From positions 7,267,176 to 7,331,175 of the forward strand of contig NW_024037056.1 in the NCBI RefSeq assembly GCF_015706575.1: a DNA stretch of 64,000 nt, written 5' to 3'. Origin of the DNA: Patiria miniata. Lineage: Eukaryota > Echinodermata > Asteroidea > Valvatida > Asterinidae. The notes under the pieces are model-generated. The model was given only the letters and a program-made list of their open reading frames with translations. It was not told the origin of the DNA and did no database searches. The translations under genes and the position numbers were made by a program. Positions 1-11,113 of the stretch are shown one piece after another (position 1 is the stretch's first letter; every line of letters begins with the position of its first letter).

Positions 1-152
1 AAATTATTGCCGGACCCTTTAATGAAGAAAGAAAAGTGTGCATTTACGGATTGAAGACGGAGATGTGATTTACGCCGAGATAATTAAGAATTTTACATGC
101 AGGAAGTCTTAAAGCATGTTTGAAAAAATGTGAAATACAGGGTGAGTCAAAT

Positions 153-636
153 AAAAACCGAAACCCAAATGCCGGGACTATTGTTTTATTGAAGTTCTGC
201 ATGTATCACTTTAAAAAGCTAAGATATAAAAGCCCACTTCACAAACTTGTTTGTAGTACAAGAATCATTTAAATCACTTACGTATTTTATTTAAGTTACA
301 TAATTTTAAACACAACCACCGTTTTAGGGTTCTGTCCACGGATCACAAAAAAGTACAGTGTTCTTTCAGCAAACCGAAAACAAATCACATAGGGATGTCC
401 GTGAATTGTTTTCGTTTTGCTGAAAGAACGCTCACCTTTTTGTGATCCATGGACAGAACTTTAAAACGGTGGTTGTGTTTAAAATGCTGTTACTTGAAAA
501 GTACATAAGTGATTTGATTGATGTATGTATTAGAAGAAAGCGAATGAAATGGGCTTTTATATGCCACATTTTCAAAGTGCTACACATGAACAACTTTACT
601 AAAACAATAGTCCCGACATTTGGGTTTCGTTTTTTT
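153..636. repeat. Foldback palindrome 1 (arms about 231 bp, loop about 22 bp)
   Basis: The left arm (153-383) is nearly the reverse complement of the right arm (406-636). The outer ends read AAAAACCGAAACCC and GGGTTTCG-TTTTT, and the centre is flanked by TTCTTTCAGCAAA and its complement TTTGCTGAAAGAA. No coding capacity is evident; short open frames inside it are by-products of the palindrome. It is most likely a foldback or MITE-type DNA element, or a local inverted duplication. No clear target-site duplication was found. Confidence 0.85.
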
Positions 637-2924
637 TCCCTTTTTTTTTTAATGTTTGCCCATTAATGAAAAGGAATGCCCGATCAACCCATTACTACTG
701 CTTTAGATGAAATTGAATGAATTCCACGGTATGTTTATTATGAATGCATCTTTTACAGGGATGTGTGAAGCTAAAAGACGATAAATTGCTCGGATAGTGA
801 AACTGAATATTTCTTTTTGATTGTCGAATGACGATCTGCATGATTTTTCAATTTCAATCTAAATTGAATGAGCCAGGCGAGTGAAATTGATTGAAAACCT
901 GGTGAAATTGGCAATTAAAACCTAGATTATTGAAAAAGAATTGCCACTCCTCCAAAGTTACCTTTAAAAGAACTAAAATAGCAGTCAAACCTTTCGATGA
1001 TTTTCCATAGCCCCAAAGCTTTCCATGATTTTGAAAGTTAGGTTGGCAAGATTGTACCTGTGAAGAAGTGCTGCACTGTAGGATTTGTATTACCATATGT
1101 GTCGGAATCTGTTTGGAATCGTTAGGAAATTACATTTGGCATGATCAATTTGATATATATTTCGTTTTAGCACTGACGTATATGATTCCCCACAATAAGG
1201 GGAAAAAACTATACAAGTTAGCATTCATCGGGGTTTGCCAAATACTAAATGGTACATCGAGTGTCCTTGCGTGGCAAATTTGAGATCTATTTTCATTTGA
1301 GTAAGAGCAATTACACTGTTGCGTACTCGTTGACCAAAAAGAACGCTGCCCAAATAACTTGAACTTGTTTATGAGAATTGCAGCTTGCCTACTTGTCAAC
1401 ATCCTGTTATTAGAATAAACGGAGAGCCATAATATCGCAGCAATGGCCCTGCAAACCGACGTCTTTAATAACAGTGGTTCCATATTACCCGCGTGATGAA
1501 TCTATAGCCTGCATATGAACAAGAAATTGGGCATTTAGCATTTTTTTTTGTGTCGGTGAAATTCCGTCGTAGATTGCAGAGCCACTTTTATTGATCAGAT
1601 AACAAAAGGAATCGCGTGCCTCGTTTTAATTGTGAAAGATGCCGACCGCAGTATATCTTCCCTAAGGATGCAATTTCCTTCCAATAAGCCTTGCCTGCCG
1701 CTATTGCATTTTCTCCTCTCTCAGTGTTACAGTCGTCAGTGTGGCCGTATATAGTAAATGTACTGCTTGTGTTCGGGACTGGACTTATCAGAACTCACTC
1801 TGCCGCCATGGATGAAACACGTTCTCTTCAAAGCTTATTCTCGCTACAAGGACTTGCCTTGACTATCGACACATTACATGGAAATCATGGAGGGGTTATC
1901 TTTACTCTTTAAAAGTTTGCAGTATGAAGATTCGATTAGCACTATAATAGTACTAATAATCATAAATGCCCTGTAAATACAATGTGTGTTTTCGTAATGG
2001 TTGTTCATGCACATTATTATCTACTCTTCATGTACATGTATAGTTCATGTACATGTACATCACAAAGCCCTACGAATGCGTTACACCTGCTGGCTAATTA
2101 TTATTGAGATATGAAAGAGTCTTTTATTTATTAGCGTTGCGGTTTGCACATGTTTTCTTCAGCAGACATTGTCAATGGATCATGATTATTCAGTATAGTT
2201 TCAAGGGGAAAGTTATGTTTTTTTCATGAGAAAGAACAACGTCACACCATTGTTGTTACTTAGTGGATAGTGCGATGAACTATATCGGCTCGCCCATTTT
2301 TCATCGACTAGTTCTGTTCTCAAAATGTATCGTTGGGATATTGTTAGTTTATGGGAAAACAAGACTCCGACAACGCAAGTGTCTTTCACCATAGAGCAAG
2401 GAAACTATGCTTCCACAAAGTGTGATAAATATTCATGTCAGCATCGGAGGGGGGTGCAAGTGTAAAGAATTTATAATGGGGGCGTGTGCGAAATAGAAAA
2501 ATCACCGGCCGTGACAAACCAAAGGAGGCCGGATGGGGGGGGGGGGGGAGACTGGATATTATTTGATGCTTGGGGGGGCTGTTCAAAACTATAATCGTTT
2601 CTATGTACATACTAGCCCTATTTTAGGGCCAGGTCCGATCTGTTTTCGGTATTTAAACTGACTTTAGATCTTTCCGTTTTGTTTCCTTTTTTACCTTAAC
2701 TTTTTTTTCCTTTTTCTCTTTTGTTTGAGTTTGAGGAGTTGACCATCATTTCCTGGGACCAAACCTTCAACCTGTCAACAACAGCATGCTTTGTGTGATT
2801 GAGAATTTGAAGATGCATTATCACAATTATAACATCTATAATTTCGACTTCTTTTTTATTAATAACATGCCTCAAATTTATTGTATTACTGGGTTTTTTT
2901 GAAACAGCAAAGTCATTTTTGGGG
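637..2924. other. No gene recognised
   Basis: Only short frames without domain signal are present. The stretch contains a poly-G run near 2535-2550 and T-rich tracts near 2690-2720. I see no RNA gene or recognisable repeat here. Confidence 0.5.
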
Positions 2925-2925
2925 G

Positions 2926-3150
2926 GCTACGGCGAGAACAGTTGACGGGTAGTAAATGATGGTGATGGGGCTAGGACTACTACAGGAAGCAGGGGTGCTG
3001 ATGGATTGGGATGAGGAAGGAAGAGAGTCAGGAGGCGGTATGATTCTGCACTGTCACTTTAATTTCCCTCCACTTTGGGTTCTGAGTTGGCAGATTTTGT
3101 AGGACCCAATCATGCGGTGACGGAAGATTTTTGGCAAGTAGGCACACGGC
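2926..3150 (+). repeat. Dispersed repeat family R1, copy 1
   Basis: The segment beginning CTACGGCGAGAACAGTTG and ending near GTGACGGAAGATTT recurs in the same orientation at 9262-9480. Its last about 60 bp recur again at 10291-10360. Copies differ by a few substitutions. The family is unidentified and noncoding. Confidence 0.8.
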
Positions 3151-3639
3151 GGGGGAAGGGGGGGGGGCAGGTTAGATTTTGTTTGGAGGGAGGGCAAATT
3201 CCCCCGTCTCCCGGTGGCGCGGCCACTTGTGATTAGAACATTAATGAGGGCGCTTTATCTTTTCAAAATGTTTCAAAGTCATAGAGTTTGTAGTTTTAGA
3301 TACGGCGTGTCCTGTCTCACCATTCCACCGGTTTTTTAAACACACTATCCTCCAGATTAACTTCGCACAAAAAAAAATCACGACCGTTCCACAGGAGCTC
3401 GCATTTGGGCATCAACAGCAATTTGAAATTACACCAAAAAACACCCGCTTTGTACTATCATATCAATCAGGGTGCCTTTAACTCTGTTCTCCTTCCCTTT
3501 AGGTATTGACGCTTCAGAGGAAATGGTAACAGTAGCCGTTAAGACCAACTCGGCACCAAACGTAGCATACAGTCAATGGGACGCCCGAGCCGTGGGGGGA
3601 CAACCCGGACTGGCGAGAGAGATTCGACAAAGCTGTCTG

Positions 3640-3990
3640 TTTCTTCGTTCTTCACTGGATTCCCGACTATTACTGGACCAAGCCCAGTCTAATGTGGCTT
3701 TCTTAGCTGTAGGTAGCTTTCCAGCACTTAACTGGCTCATCACTCGTCACTCAAATTCTGATGGGAGGCAGGCTGGCTCTAGACAATAGACGCACATACA
3801 TTGGGGATAGCCTGACTGCTTATCAAGGACAAACCACTGCACTCCCACCTGTTTTATTAGTATGTGCGAACATATTTATGGTCGTCAACTGATTAAATAG
3901 CCATTATCTTAGTAGGGGGCTCATGAATACGAACCCGGGATTCCCGGTGTCACGGTCTCACTTCTCCGGAGTGCTAGCTTCTCCGCAGAG
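3640..3990 (+). repeat. Dispersed repeat family R2, copy 1 (interrupted)
   Basis: Two blocks, about 3668-3701 (containing GGACCAAGCCCAGTCTAATG) and about 3935-3990 (containing GGTGTCACGGTCTCAC), are adjacent in the reverse-strand copy at 4560-4700. Here they are separated by about 230 bp, so this copy carries an insertion or the other a deletion. A 105-codon open frame overlaps it but shows no domain. Confidence 0.7.
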
Positions 3991-4559
3991 GGAAATTTCG
4001 CCTAAACACGCATGCGCAAGTTGCGCAGTAGTGTACATTTCGCCAACTTTATTGTGTGCTGAGTCCTTTAGGGTTGAACGGGTGCACGTGAGATCTTTGG
4101 ATATTTGTACGTACAAATGTATACGTTACAAGGTACCAGTCGAATCCAGAATTTTCGTGGCGCGCGGAACTCCCAATACACTGTACATGTAAAGATGTGA
4201 AGGATACACATGGTTGCAAAAATAAAGACAACCACGAACGACCGAGGAACACAGACCTTTCACAGACCAAGGAGCCATGCACAGACTAAGGAGTTCGTTC
4301 TTAATTATTCTTCCATACATACACGTATACACCCACGCTGTTGCAAGACCATGGAATGACCATACATGGAGCTATAGCTCCATGGAATGACCCAGGCAAA
4401 ATACTCCAGTCCTCTCTAAGCTTGACCCACAGGAAGTTTTACAAAACACATTCTTGGGTGGACTTGGTAGACTCCATAGCACCGCCCGAGGAAAAGTAAG
4501 CACAACGGACACATCAGCATGTATCGAGCTCATGTAACGTGTACTGTAACGTGCTCAAT

Positions 4560-4700
4560 TATCCGCCGCATTCACCCGGAGAATCCAGCACGCCGGAGAA
4601 GTGAGACCGTGACACCGGGTTCGCGAAAGCCACATTAGACTGGGCTTGGTCCAGTAATGGGCGGAGGAGACCCAAGCGCTCCGTAGCATCTCGGCATGTC
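4560..4700 (-). repeat. Dispersed repeat family R2, copy 2
   Basis: Read on the minus strand, this segment joins the two blocks that are split in the 3640-3990 copy. Similarity is near-exact over more than 30 bp in each block. The family is unidentified. Confidence 0.7.
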
Positions 4701-7470
4701 TGAAGCCGGGCGGGCAGGCACTGTTCATCATCCGTTTCGAGAACCACGACGACTCCTTCTTTTTACCCCGTGCGACTTCCTTCTTGAAAAGCCATGAGAA
4801 GTGGGGTGCTTTTGTCCAGGTATGAATCAGTCGTCCTTCAAATTTGGATCCTTTTTTTTTCGGCGGGAGGGGGGTGTTTTGTTGTTTGGTTTGCGAAGAT
4901 CGAGATCCTTTCATAAAACCAGGCTAACATCTCAGTCCAACTGTTTACTACAGCGGTGCCGATTTCTAGTTGTCACAGAGGACCGGTATAGCTTGGAAAA
5001 CTTTGAAAAGTGGATGGTGGTGGGTTGGGAAGGTCTTACTTAAAACCTTCCTGCTGTTTAAAAGGTCACATACGGTCAAAGTTTCCTTCCACTTCCCCTG
5101 GTATACATTTAAAAAAACAAATGGGTCACTTGACCAATATAATCGACCCAAGTAATAGCATGGCTCAGAAGGCATGTTTCCATAGGAGGGTTTTATATGC
5201 TTAATCGAAGCATGTCTACCTGCCCTATTCACATAACAGAGATGGTCTTTTTTTGTCATTCAGGACTACAAGTCATCACTGCACTTTTGGGACCTATCGG
5301 TCCAAGAAACGCAGAAAGTCTTCAAAGCGTGTGGCTGGGCCGAGGCTAAGTGTGAAGTACGGAGGCACGAACTGGTCCTGTCCGAAATTCATTTAAAATG
5401 TAAGCTTTAACAAACGAAATGTACCTTTTCCGAACCACAAATGTAATTAAAGGAGTGCATTCACCAGCTAATGTAAGGTATGCGTTCAAAGTACCAACGA
5501 ATAATTCGTCAGTTTGTCGATTTGCGCGCGCGTGCGATCCGACAAACTGGCGAATAGCGAAACAGTGTGAAGAACAGCCGGCTATTAGAGATTTTTTATT
5601 TCGAATATACACCAAACGGGTTATTATCGAAACATTAAGGGTAAAACACAACGCCCAGAAAAATGTTCAACTTCATACGCGAAAAACTCGAAACATGTTT
5701 TTCGCTTATTCGTCGATATGTCAGATCTGCGACGGGCTATTCAATTCAATTCAATTGAAATAGACATTTTCTATCCACGCTTTCAAATCGTGATGAACAC
5801 AGTACCAACTTTTTCATAATACGGAAACAGAATACACTCATGTTATTTCGGAAAATAATTCGGAAATGAGAAAGTATAGAGGCGTTTAACACCTGGGTTG
5901 AGAGGAGTAATTGAGGTAAATAAGCGCCTTACACAAGGGCACAACACGCATGGCCACGGCGGGGCTCGAAACCACAAATTAATATGAATGTAGTTTAAAC
6001 ACATTTTAAATCGTGCCCAAATGATTGTAGTAATCATTGCCGATTAGTTACGATGTGTCTTTGAAGAGTCTGGATTTAATGACGGGTGTAAGCTATGTAG
6101 TGGTCGATGCTGCTGTATAGTCATAGGGGGGAGAAGAGATCAGTGCACAAGTTATTAAGGACTAGTTTTTACTAGTGTTTGAAGGCTAACCTTTCATTCC
6201 GTTGCGTAAGTGCATCTCTAATCTTTAAAAAATACAAATTTCAGCGTTTTCGGGACGATGGGCCCCGGCCCTGTAAGAATTGCCACTCATTCTAGCGAAG
6301 CCAACGCTACAAAGGTCTGTGTAAAATACAAACAGATCTGAGCGCGTAAAACAAATGGGGAAAAATTCCACTTTATCAGCTGTGAGCATACATAGCTAAA
6401 GACTACAGAGCATTTATTGAAAATGCACTCAGAAAAGCAGTGCTGAGCATAAACATGCAAACAAACCAACGTTAATAAAAGACTAGCACACAACACGCTA
6501 TTTGAACCTAAAGCTAAAAACCACATGGGTTACACTTTGTTCAAAAACAACTGCCCACTTCATAAAAACTCATGCACATATTTCCTTGAGTTTTCTAAAC
6601 AATTAAGGAAATATAAGTAAATATGCTGTACACTTTAATGAGTAAGAATTTACACCAGCTGAGCCTCATTAATCCAAAATAATGAAGGCCTTAACCCTGC
6701 GCAGCGTTTACAAAAACACTTTACAACAACTCGTCAACTGCAGGTACTTTCCCGCACTACGCAAAACCCTATTCATAGCAATACAACAAAAAGCCACGTG
6801 CCAGACAGTGTCCAGACAGTTGCCAGACAGTGCGCTGGAAAGATAATTGACTAGCGGCTGTGGTATGCGGTTATGAAGGGAGATGGCTGTGTCAAGTTAC
6901 AGGTCTTTCATGATGTTTCAATGAGACTTGGCAGGAGGCCTGCTCGAAAGTTTGTTGACACGGCCTGGGTGAAGCCCTGGCTGCAAAGTTCATTAAACCA
7001 GCTTATTTGGCAAGGGTCGAATGAGGATTAGATGAAAGGTGACCGTCATTCGCCCTCAATTTTTTTATTTCAAAAAAAAATCGGTTACCTGGGGCCCAAA
7101 GGGCAACAGGTCACTCTGCGCAAGGTTAAGAAAAACCTTGGCTCTGATTAACGCTTATTATAATTGAGCGTTGATCAATTCCATTTTTTTTAGCAGTGCA
7201 TCAGCAGGACTGAAGTACGCCTCTATCCTGTCTACGACGCCATTGTCTTTTCTGTACCAGTTGGCCCTGCTGTATTAATCAGAGGCGGAGATCCGCCCAC
7301 TAATTAAGGAGAATGACAGGCTCATTCGTTAGTGAAACTGCAATTATCAGACTTCACAGACTGTTCCTTGATTAGTTCTTAATTAAATGATTCATTATGG
7401 AAATGCTTATGACTAAAAAGCCAGAAAACCTCCGGCCGACGGGAGTACAAAACAAGTACATTACATGTAA
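4701..7470. other. No gene recognised
   Basis: Open frames of 60-119 codons here overlap on both strands and lack domain or signal features. No recognisable mobile element was found. Confidence 0.5.
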
Positions 7471-7950
7471 AGAGGTTGTGGAATGCTCGAAGACATTTCC
7501 GTCATTTTTCGGGGATATGTAGCCTATAAGGTGTGATAAAATAAAAACGACTATTGTGTCTATCATGAAATGAGAACAAAAGGTAATTTTGAGAGCTGTT
7601 TTTTAGGTCCTGTTTCGACCCGAACGTGGAATTTGTGTAAAAGTCGTCGTTGGGGGCAGCCAACAAAACATAGTAAATCGTGACGTAATAAACAGGACTC
7701 CCGATGCAGCGTAGTATAAACGAGTCCTGTTTATTACGTCGCGATTTACTATGTTTTGTTTGCTGCCCCCAACGGCGACTTTTACACAAATTGCACGTTC
7801 GGGTCGAAACAGGACCTGAAAAACAGCTCTCGAAAGTACCTTTTGTACTCATTTCATGACAGACACAATAGTCGTTTTTATTTCATCACACCTTAGGCTA
7901 CATATACCCGAAAAATGACGGAAAAGTCTTCGAGCATTCCACAACCTCTT
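7471..7950. repeat. Foldback palindrome 2 (arms about 229 bp, loop about 21 bp)
   Basis: The left arm (7471-7700) begins AGAGGTTGTGGAATGCTCGA and the right arm (7722-7950) ends with its reverse complement. The centre is AACAGGACTC, 21 bp, GAGTCCTGTT. Arms differ at scattered positions. The architecture matches palindrome 1 in size but the sequence appears unrelated. It is noncoding. Confidence 0.9.
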
Positions 7951-8484
7951 CAATGACACACAGCCTCTCTGTGGTATGAAAAGCATACAAATCGCGTATA
8001 GGCAAGATACGATACATGTACTAGATTCCGTACAGCGTACACTACCAGTAGAATCCCAAAAGATGAGGATGTTGCCTCTCATCAAAGGTGTCATTTGTAT
8101 ACCTATACTGGTATGTCATGGCTGCCACTACTGCCAAAACATTACACTATAGTGAGCTGATTGGTGCAGATAACATTTCAGTCGACTACATCTTGCCCAA
8201 TAATTATTCAGGGGCGTGGCAAGTTCATTTTGGTTGGGTGTGGGAATAAAGATATCCTGAAAAGGGCACTTGCACATCCGCGCTAAAATTGTAGACATGT
8301 GTTCTTCCTCCGTAAAAGTCCAAACTGACGATTATGCACACTAACGGCAATATACATGTATGGTGCTTTTCAGTGCAAAACATGCGCGAAATTCATAAAA
8401 TGGCCCCAGTGACGGCCGATGGCACAAAGAAAGGGCACGATATTTTGTCAAGGGTACTTGTTATGAAAAAAAAAAACACTTATA

Positions 8485-9214
8485 AACAAAAGAAGAGCAC
8501 TTTTTACTAATATTGGAGGGGGAGGGAGCGCTGCTGAAAAAAGGAATTTGACTGGAAAGGAGCAGTCTTTACATAACCAGCTTTATATAAACCTCCTGCT
8601 AGCTACACCTATGCTAGTCGGCGGTCAACTCATGATAAACTCACTGCAAGAATAAAACTAGAGACGATACGCACTTGGAATCATCAAATTAAGCCATCTA
8701 TACAGCTGCAACTGTAATTTTTGGAATATTTTTTTTTTGACCGACCGACTACTTCAAAGGCAAAAAAACATAAGAAACCATGGAAATGAAAAACACCGTT
8801 TTGAAAAGCGCATAAGACGGTCAGGCACACACACACACACAAACATGTGTGTGTGGGTGTGTGTGTGTGTGCCTGACCGTCTTATGCGCTTTTCATGACG
8901 GTGTTCTTCATTTCAATGGTTTCTTATATTTGTGTTGCCTTGAAAGTAGTCGGTCGGTCAAAAAAACAATATTCAAAAAAATACAGTTGCAGCTGTATAG
9001 ATGGCTTAATTTGATGATTCCAAGTGCGTATCGTCTCTAGTTTTATTCTTGCAGTGAGTATCATGAGTTGACCGCCGACTAGCATAGGTGTAGCTAGCAG
9101 GAGGTTTATATAAAGCTGGTTATGTAAAGACTGCTCCTTTCCAGTCAAATTCCCTTGTTTTCAGCAGCGCTCACCACCCCCTCCAATATTCGTAAAAAGT
9201 GCTCTTCTTTTGTT
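8485..9214. repeat. Foldback palindrome 3 (arms about 340 bp, CA/TG microsatellite core)
   Basis: The arms run from AACAAAAGAAGAGCAC (left) to GTGCTCTTCTTTTGTT (right). The centre (about 8826-8872) is an (AC)n tract facing a (GT)n tract around an ACATGT core. Shared arm blocks include GACTGGAAAGGAGCAG and CGCATAAGACGGTCAGG with their complements. It is noncoding. Confidence 0.9.
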
Positions 9215-9261
9215 AATGTGGGGGGGGGGGTGGAGGGAGGTGGAGGGGGGGGGGGGAAGTG

Positions 9262-9480
9262 ACCTACGGCGAGAACAGTTGACGGATAGTAAATGATGGT
9301 GATGGGGCTAGGACTACTACAGGAAGCAGGGGTGCTGATGGATTTGGGATGAGGAAGGAAGAGAGTCAGGAGGCGGTATGATTCTGAACTGTCCCTTTAA
9401 TTTCCCTCCACTTTGGGTTCTGAGTTGGCGGATTTTGTAGGACGCAATCATGCGGTGACGGAAGATTTCGGGAAACACCA
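9262..9480 (+). repeat. Dispersed repeat family R1, copy 2
   Basis: This is the direct-orientation partner of 2926-3150, nearly identical over about 215 bp. It directly follows a poly-G/GA tract at about 9220-9256. Confidence 0.8.
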
Positions 9481-10290
9481 TAAAGGAAGAAAAGATTAAA
9501 AAAACCACTTATTAAATAATTATTCAATAAAATTAATGTGAACATGTAGAGAGGTTGCGTCCCCCAGTTCCACACTACAAACCGTAAGAGCACACTAGAA
9601 TTATACCCTGATGTTTCCACTGAAAATATTATAAGATTGTTAACCTGAATTAAAATTGTTAACAGTCCACTTGGTTGTATACGAGAAACATGTCATTAAA
9701 TTCCCAGATACACAAATGCAGCTAATTCACAGAGACTTTGCAGAAACTAAATTACAGTCAAGTCCCAATAAAATTATTTGCATGAATATTTAACAGATTC
9801 CACTTAAACTTTCTGATTAATGTCCCAAAACACAATACATAATTTCCTGTTCAATTAGTGACCTCCTACTTGTGCATGTCAACATATGAGCAGACTATTC
9901 AAACACAAGAGGGCGCTATTCAACATCTGCATGGGTGCAGATTTCACAGTAATATTTCACCAGAATAAAGCTTAATTTGTGGCAAAAACAACTACACTTG
10001 TACATGCACTTAAGCTTAAAGTCACTCCTTATGTTTATCCAGAATATTACATCCAGGGGTAAAGATCAAGAGGAGATTTATGCCCCACGTTATCCAGCTT
10101 GGCACAACGCCCACAAGTATACATCGATAAACGAAGTCGCCATGTTTGCAAAATCAACAAATCTTCGTTTCTTGAAATTAATTGCTTTTACACAATGTCA
10201 ACTCTACTTCTTTATATCATAAACTCCAATGCTTATTAAATCAGACAAGCATTGTTAAAAGAAACATCATTGGCAAAAACACGATAAAAA
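9481..10290. other. No gene recognised
   Basis: AT-rich sequence with only short frames without coding features. No repeat family was recognised. Confidence 0.45.
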
Positions 10291-10360
10291 TGTACCAGAG
10301 TTGGCAGATTTTGTAGGACGCAACCATGCGGTGACGGAAGATTTCGGGAAAACCACCACC
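10291..10360 (+). repeat. Dispersed repeat family R1, 3' fragment (copy 3)
   Basis: The block GTTGGCAGATTTTGTAGG through GTGACGGAAGATTTCGGG matches the end of the R1 copies at 2926 and 9262, in the same orientation. Confidence 0.75.
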
Positions 10361-10681
10361 GCACGGTGGCGCCCCACTCATCCACCAACCACAGTTTTTT
10401 TTTTCCGAGAGCAACACCACATTCCTCCAAGAGCCACAACGTCGTCGCCCCCGACGACGATCAGATGAAACATTCTCTAGCTTAGAATAACAGTTGACTG
10501 AAAAAAACATCACTTGCTAATAACTTCCAACAGTAACAAATAGTTATGGAACAAGAAAACCGTAACGTTCATTGAACAAGAAAGTTCAACTTGTGCAACT
10601 AATGTCGCTTTTCCTTTAAAACAATTACTTAGGGATGTGCCACCAATTGGTAATACACAGGGATGGCAAATGGAACTGTCA

Positions 10682-11113
10682 CTAATCAGAGTCAGATTCA
10701 GTGCCTATGTTGCCTGATACAATGTTCTTAACTTGGGTCAAGAGTATATTGACACTGGATTGGTACCTGACCGGAGGCTTCCCTTTTGTGGTCCGCTTGG
10801 AACGACGCAACAGGTGCCTTGTAGCGAGGAATCCGGACTGACTCTCAGTTGGCAGCACGATGTCGATCGTCCTGGGTATGGTGTTAGGTTCTGGAACCTC
10901 CGGGTCCACTGGTGGCTCTCGAGCATCTGGCGCTGCAGACGGGGGACATCCCATCTTGGGGGGCATCTGGCTCACCATGAAGACCGTTGGGCCTTGAAGG
11001 AGACTCGACCTGTCCAGTGGAGGGAGTAGACTCGACCTGTGCAGTCGAGGAAGTAGACTCGACATGTGCAGTCGAGGAAGTAGACTCGACCTGTGCAGTC
11101 GAGGAAGAGTCAT
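10682..11113 (-). pseudogene. Alternative frame with retroelement-polyprotein-like tail
   Basis: A second minus-strand frame overlaps the terminal exon described at 10884-13576. It reads Pro/Glu-rich sequence followed by a basic segment (LLRRSKRTTKGKPPVRY) and an acidic end (GTESDSD). Segments of the form RRS-R-T-G-PP-RY are common at the C-termini of LTR-retrotransposon polyproteins, so this may be a retroelement relic. No integrase, reverse transcriptase or LTR is visible nearby. Either this frame or the spliced frame is real; the evidence is weak. Confidence 0.3.

Noticed and set aside
7502..7852. 116-residue minus-strand frame
   Set aside because: It lies within the palindrome and arises from its mirrored arms.
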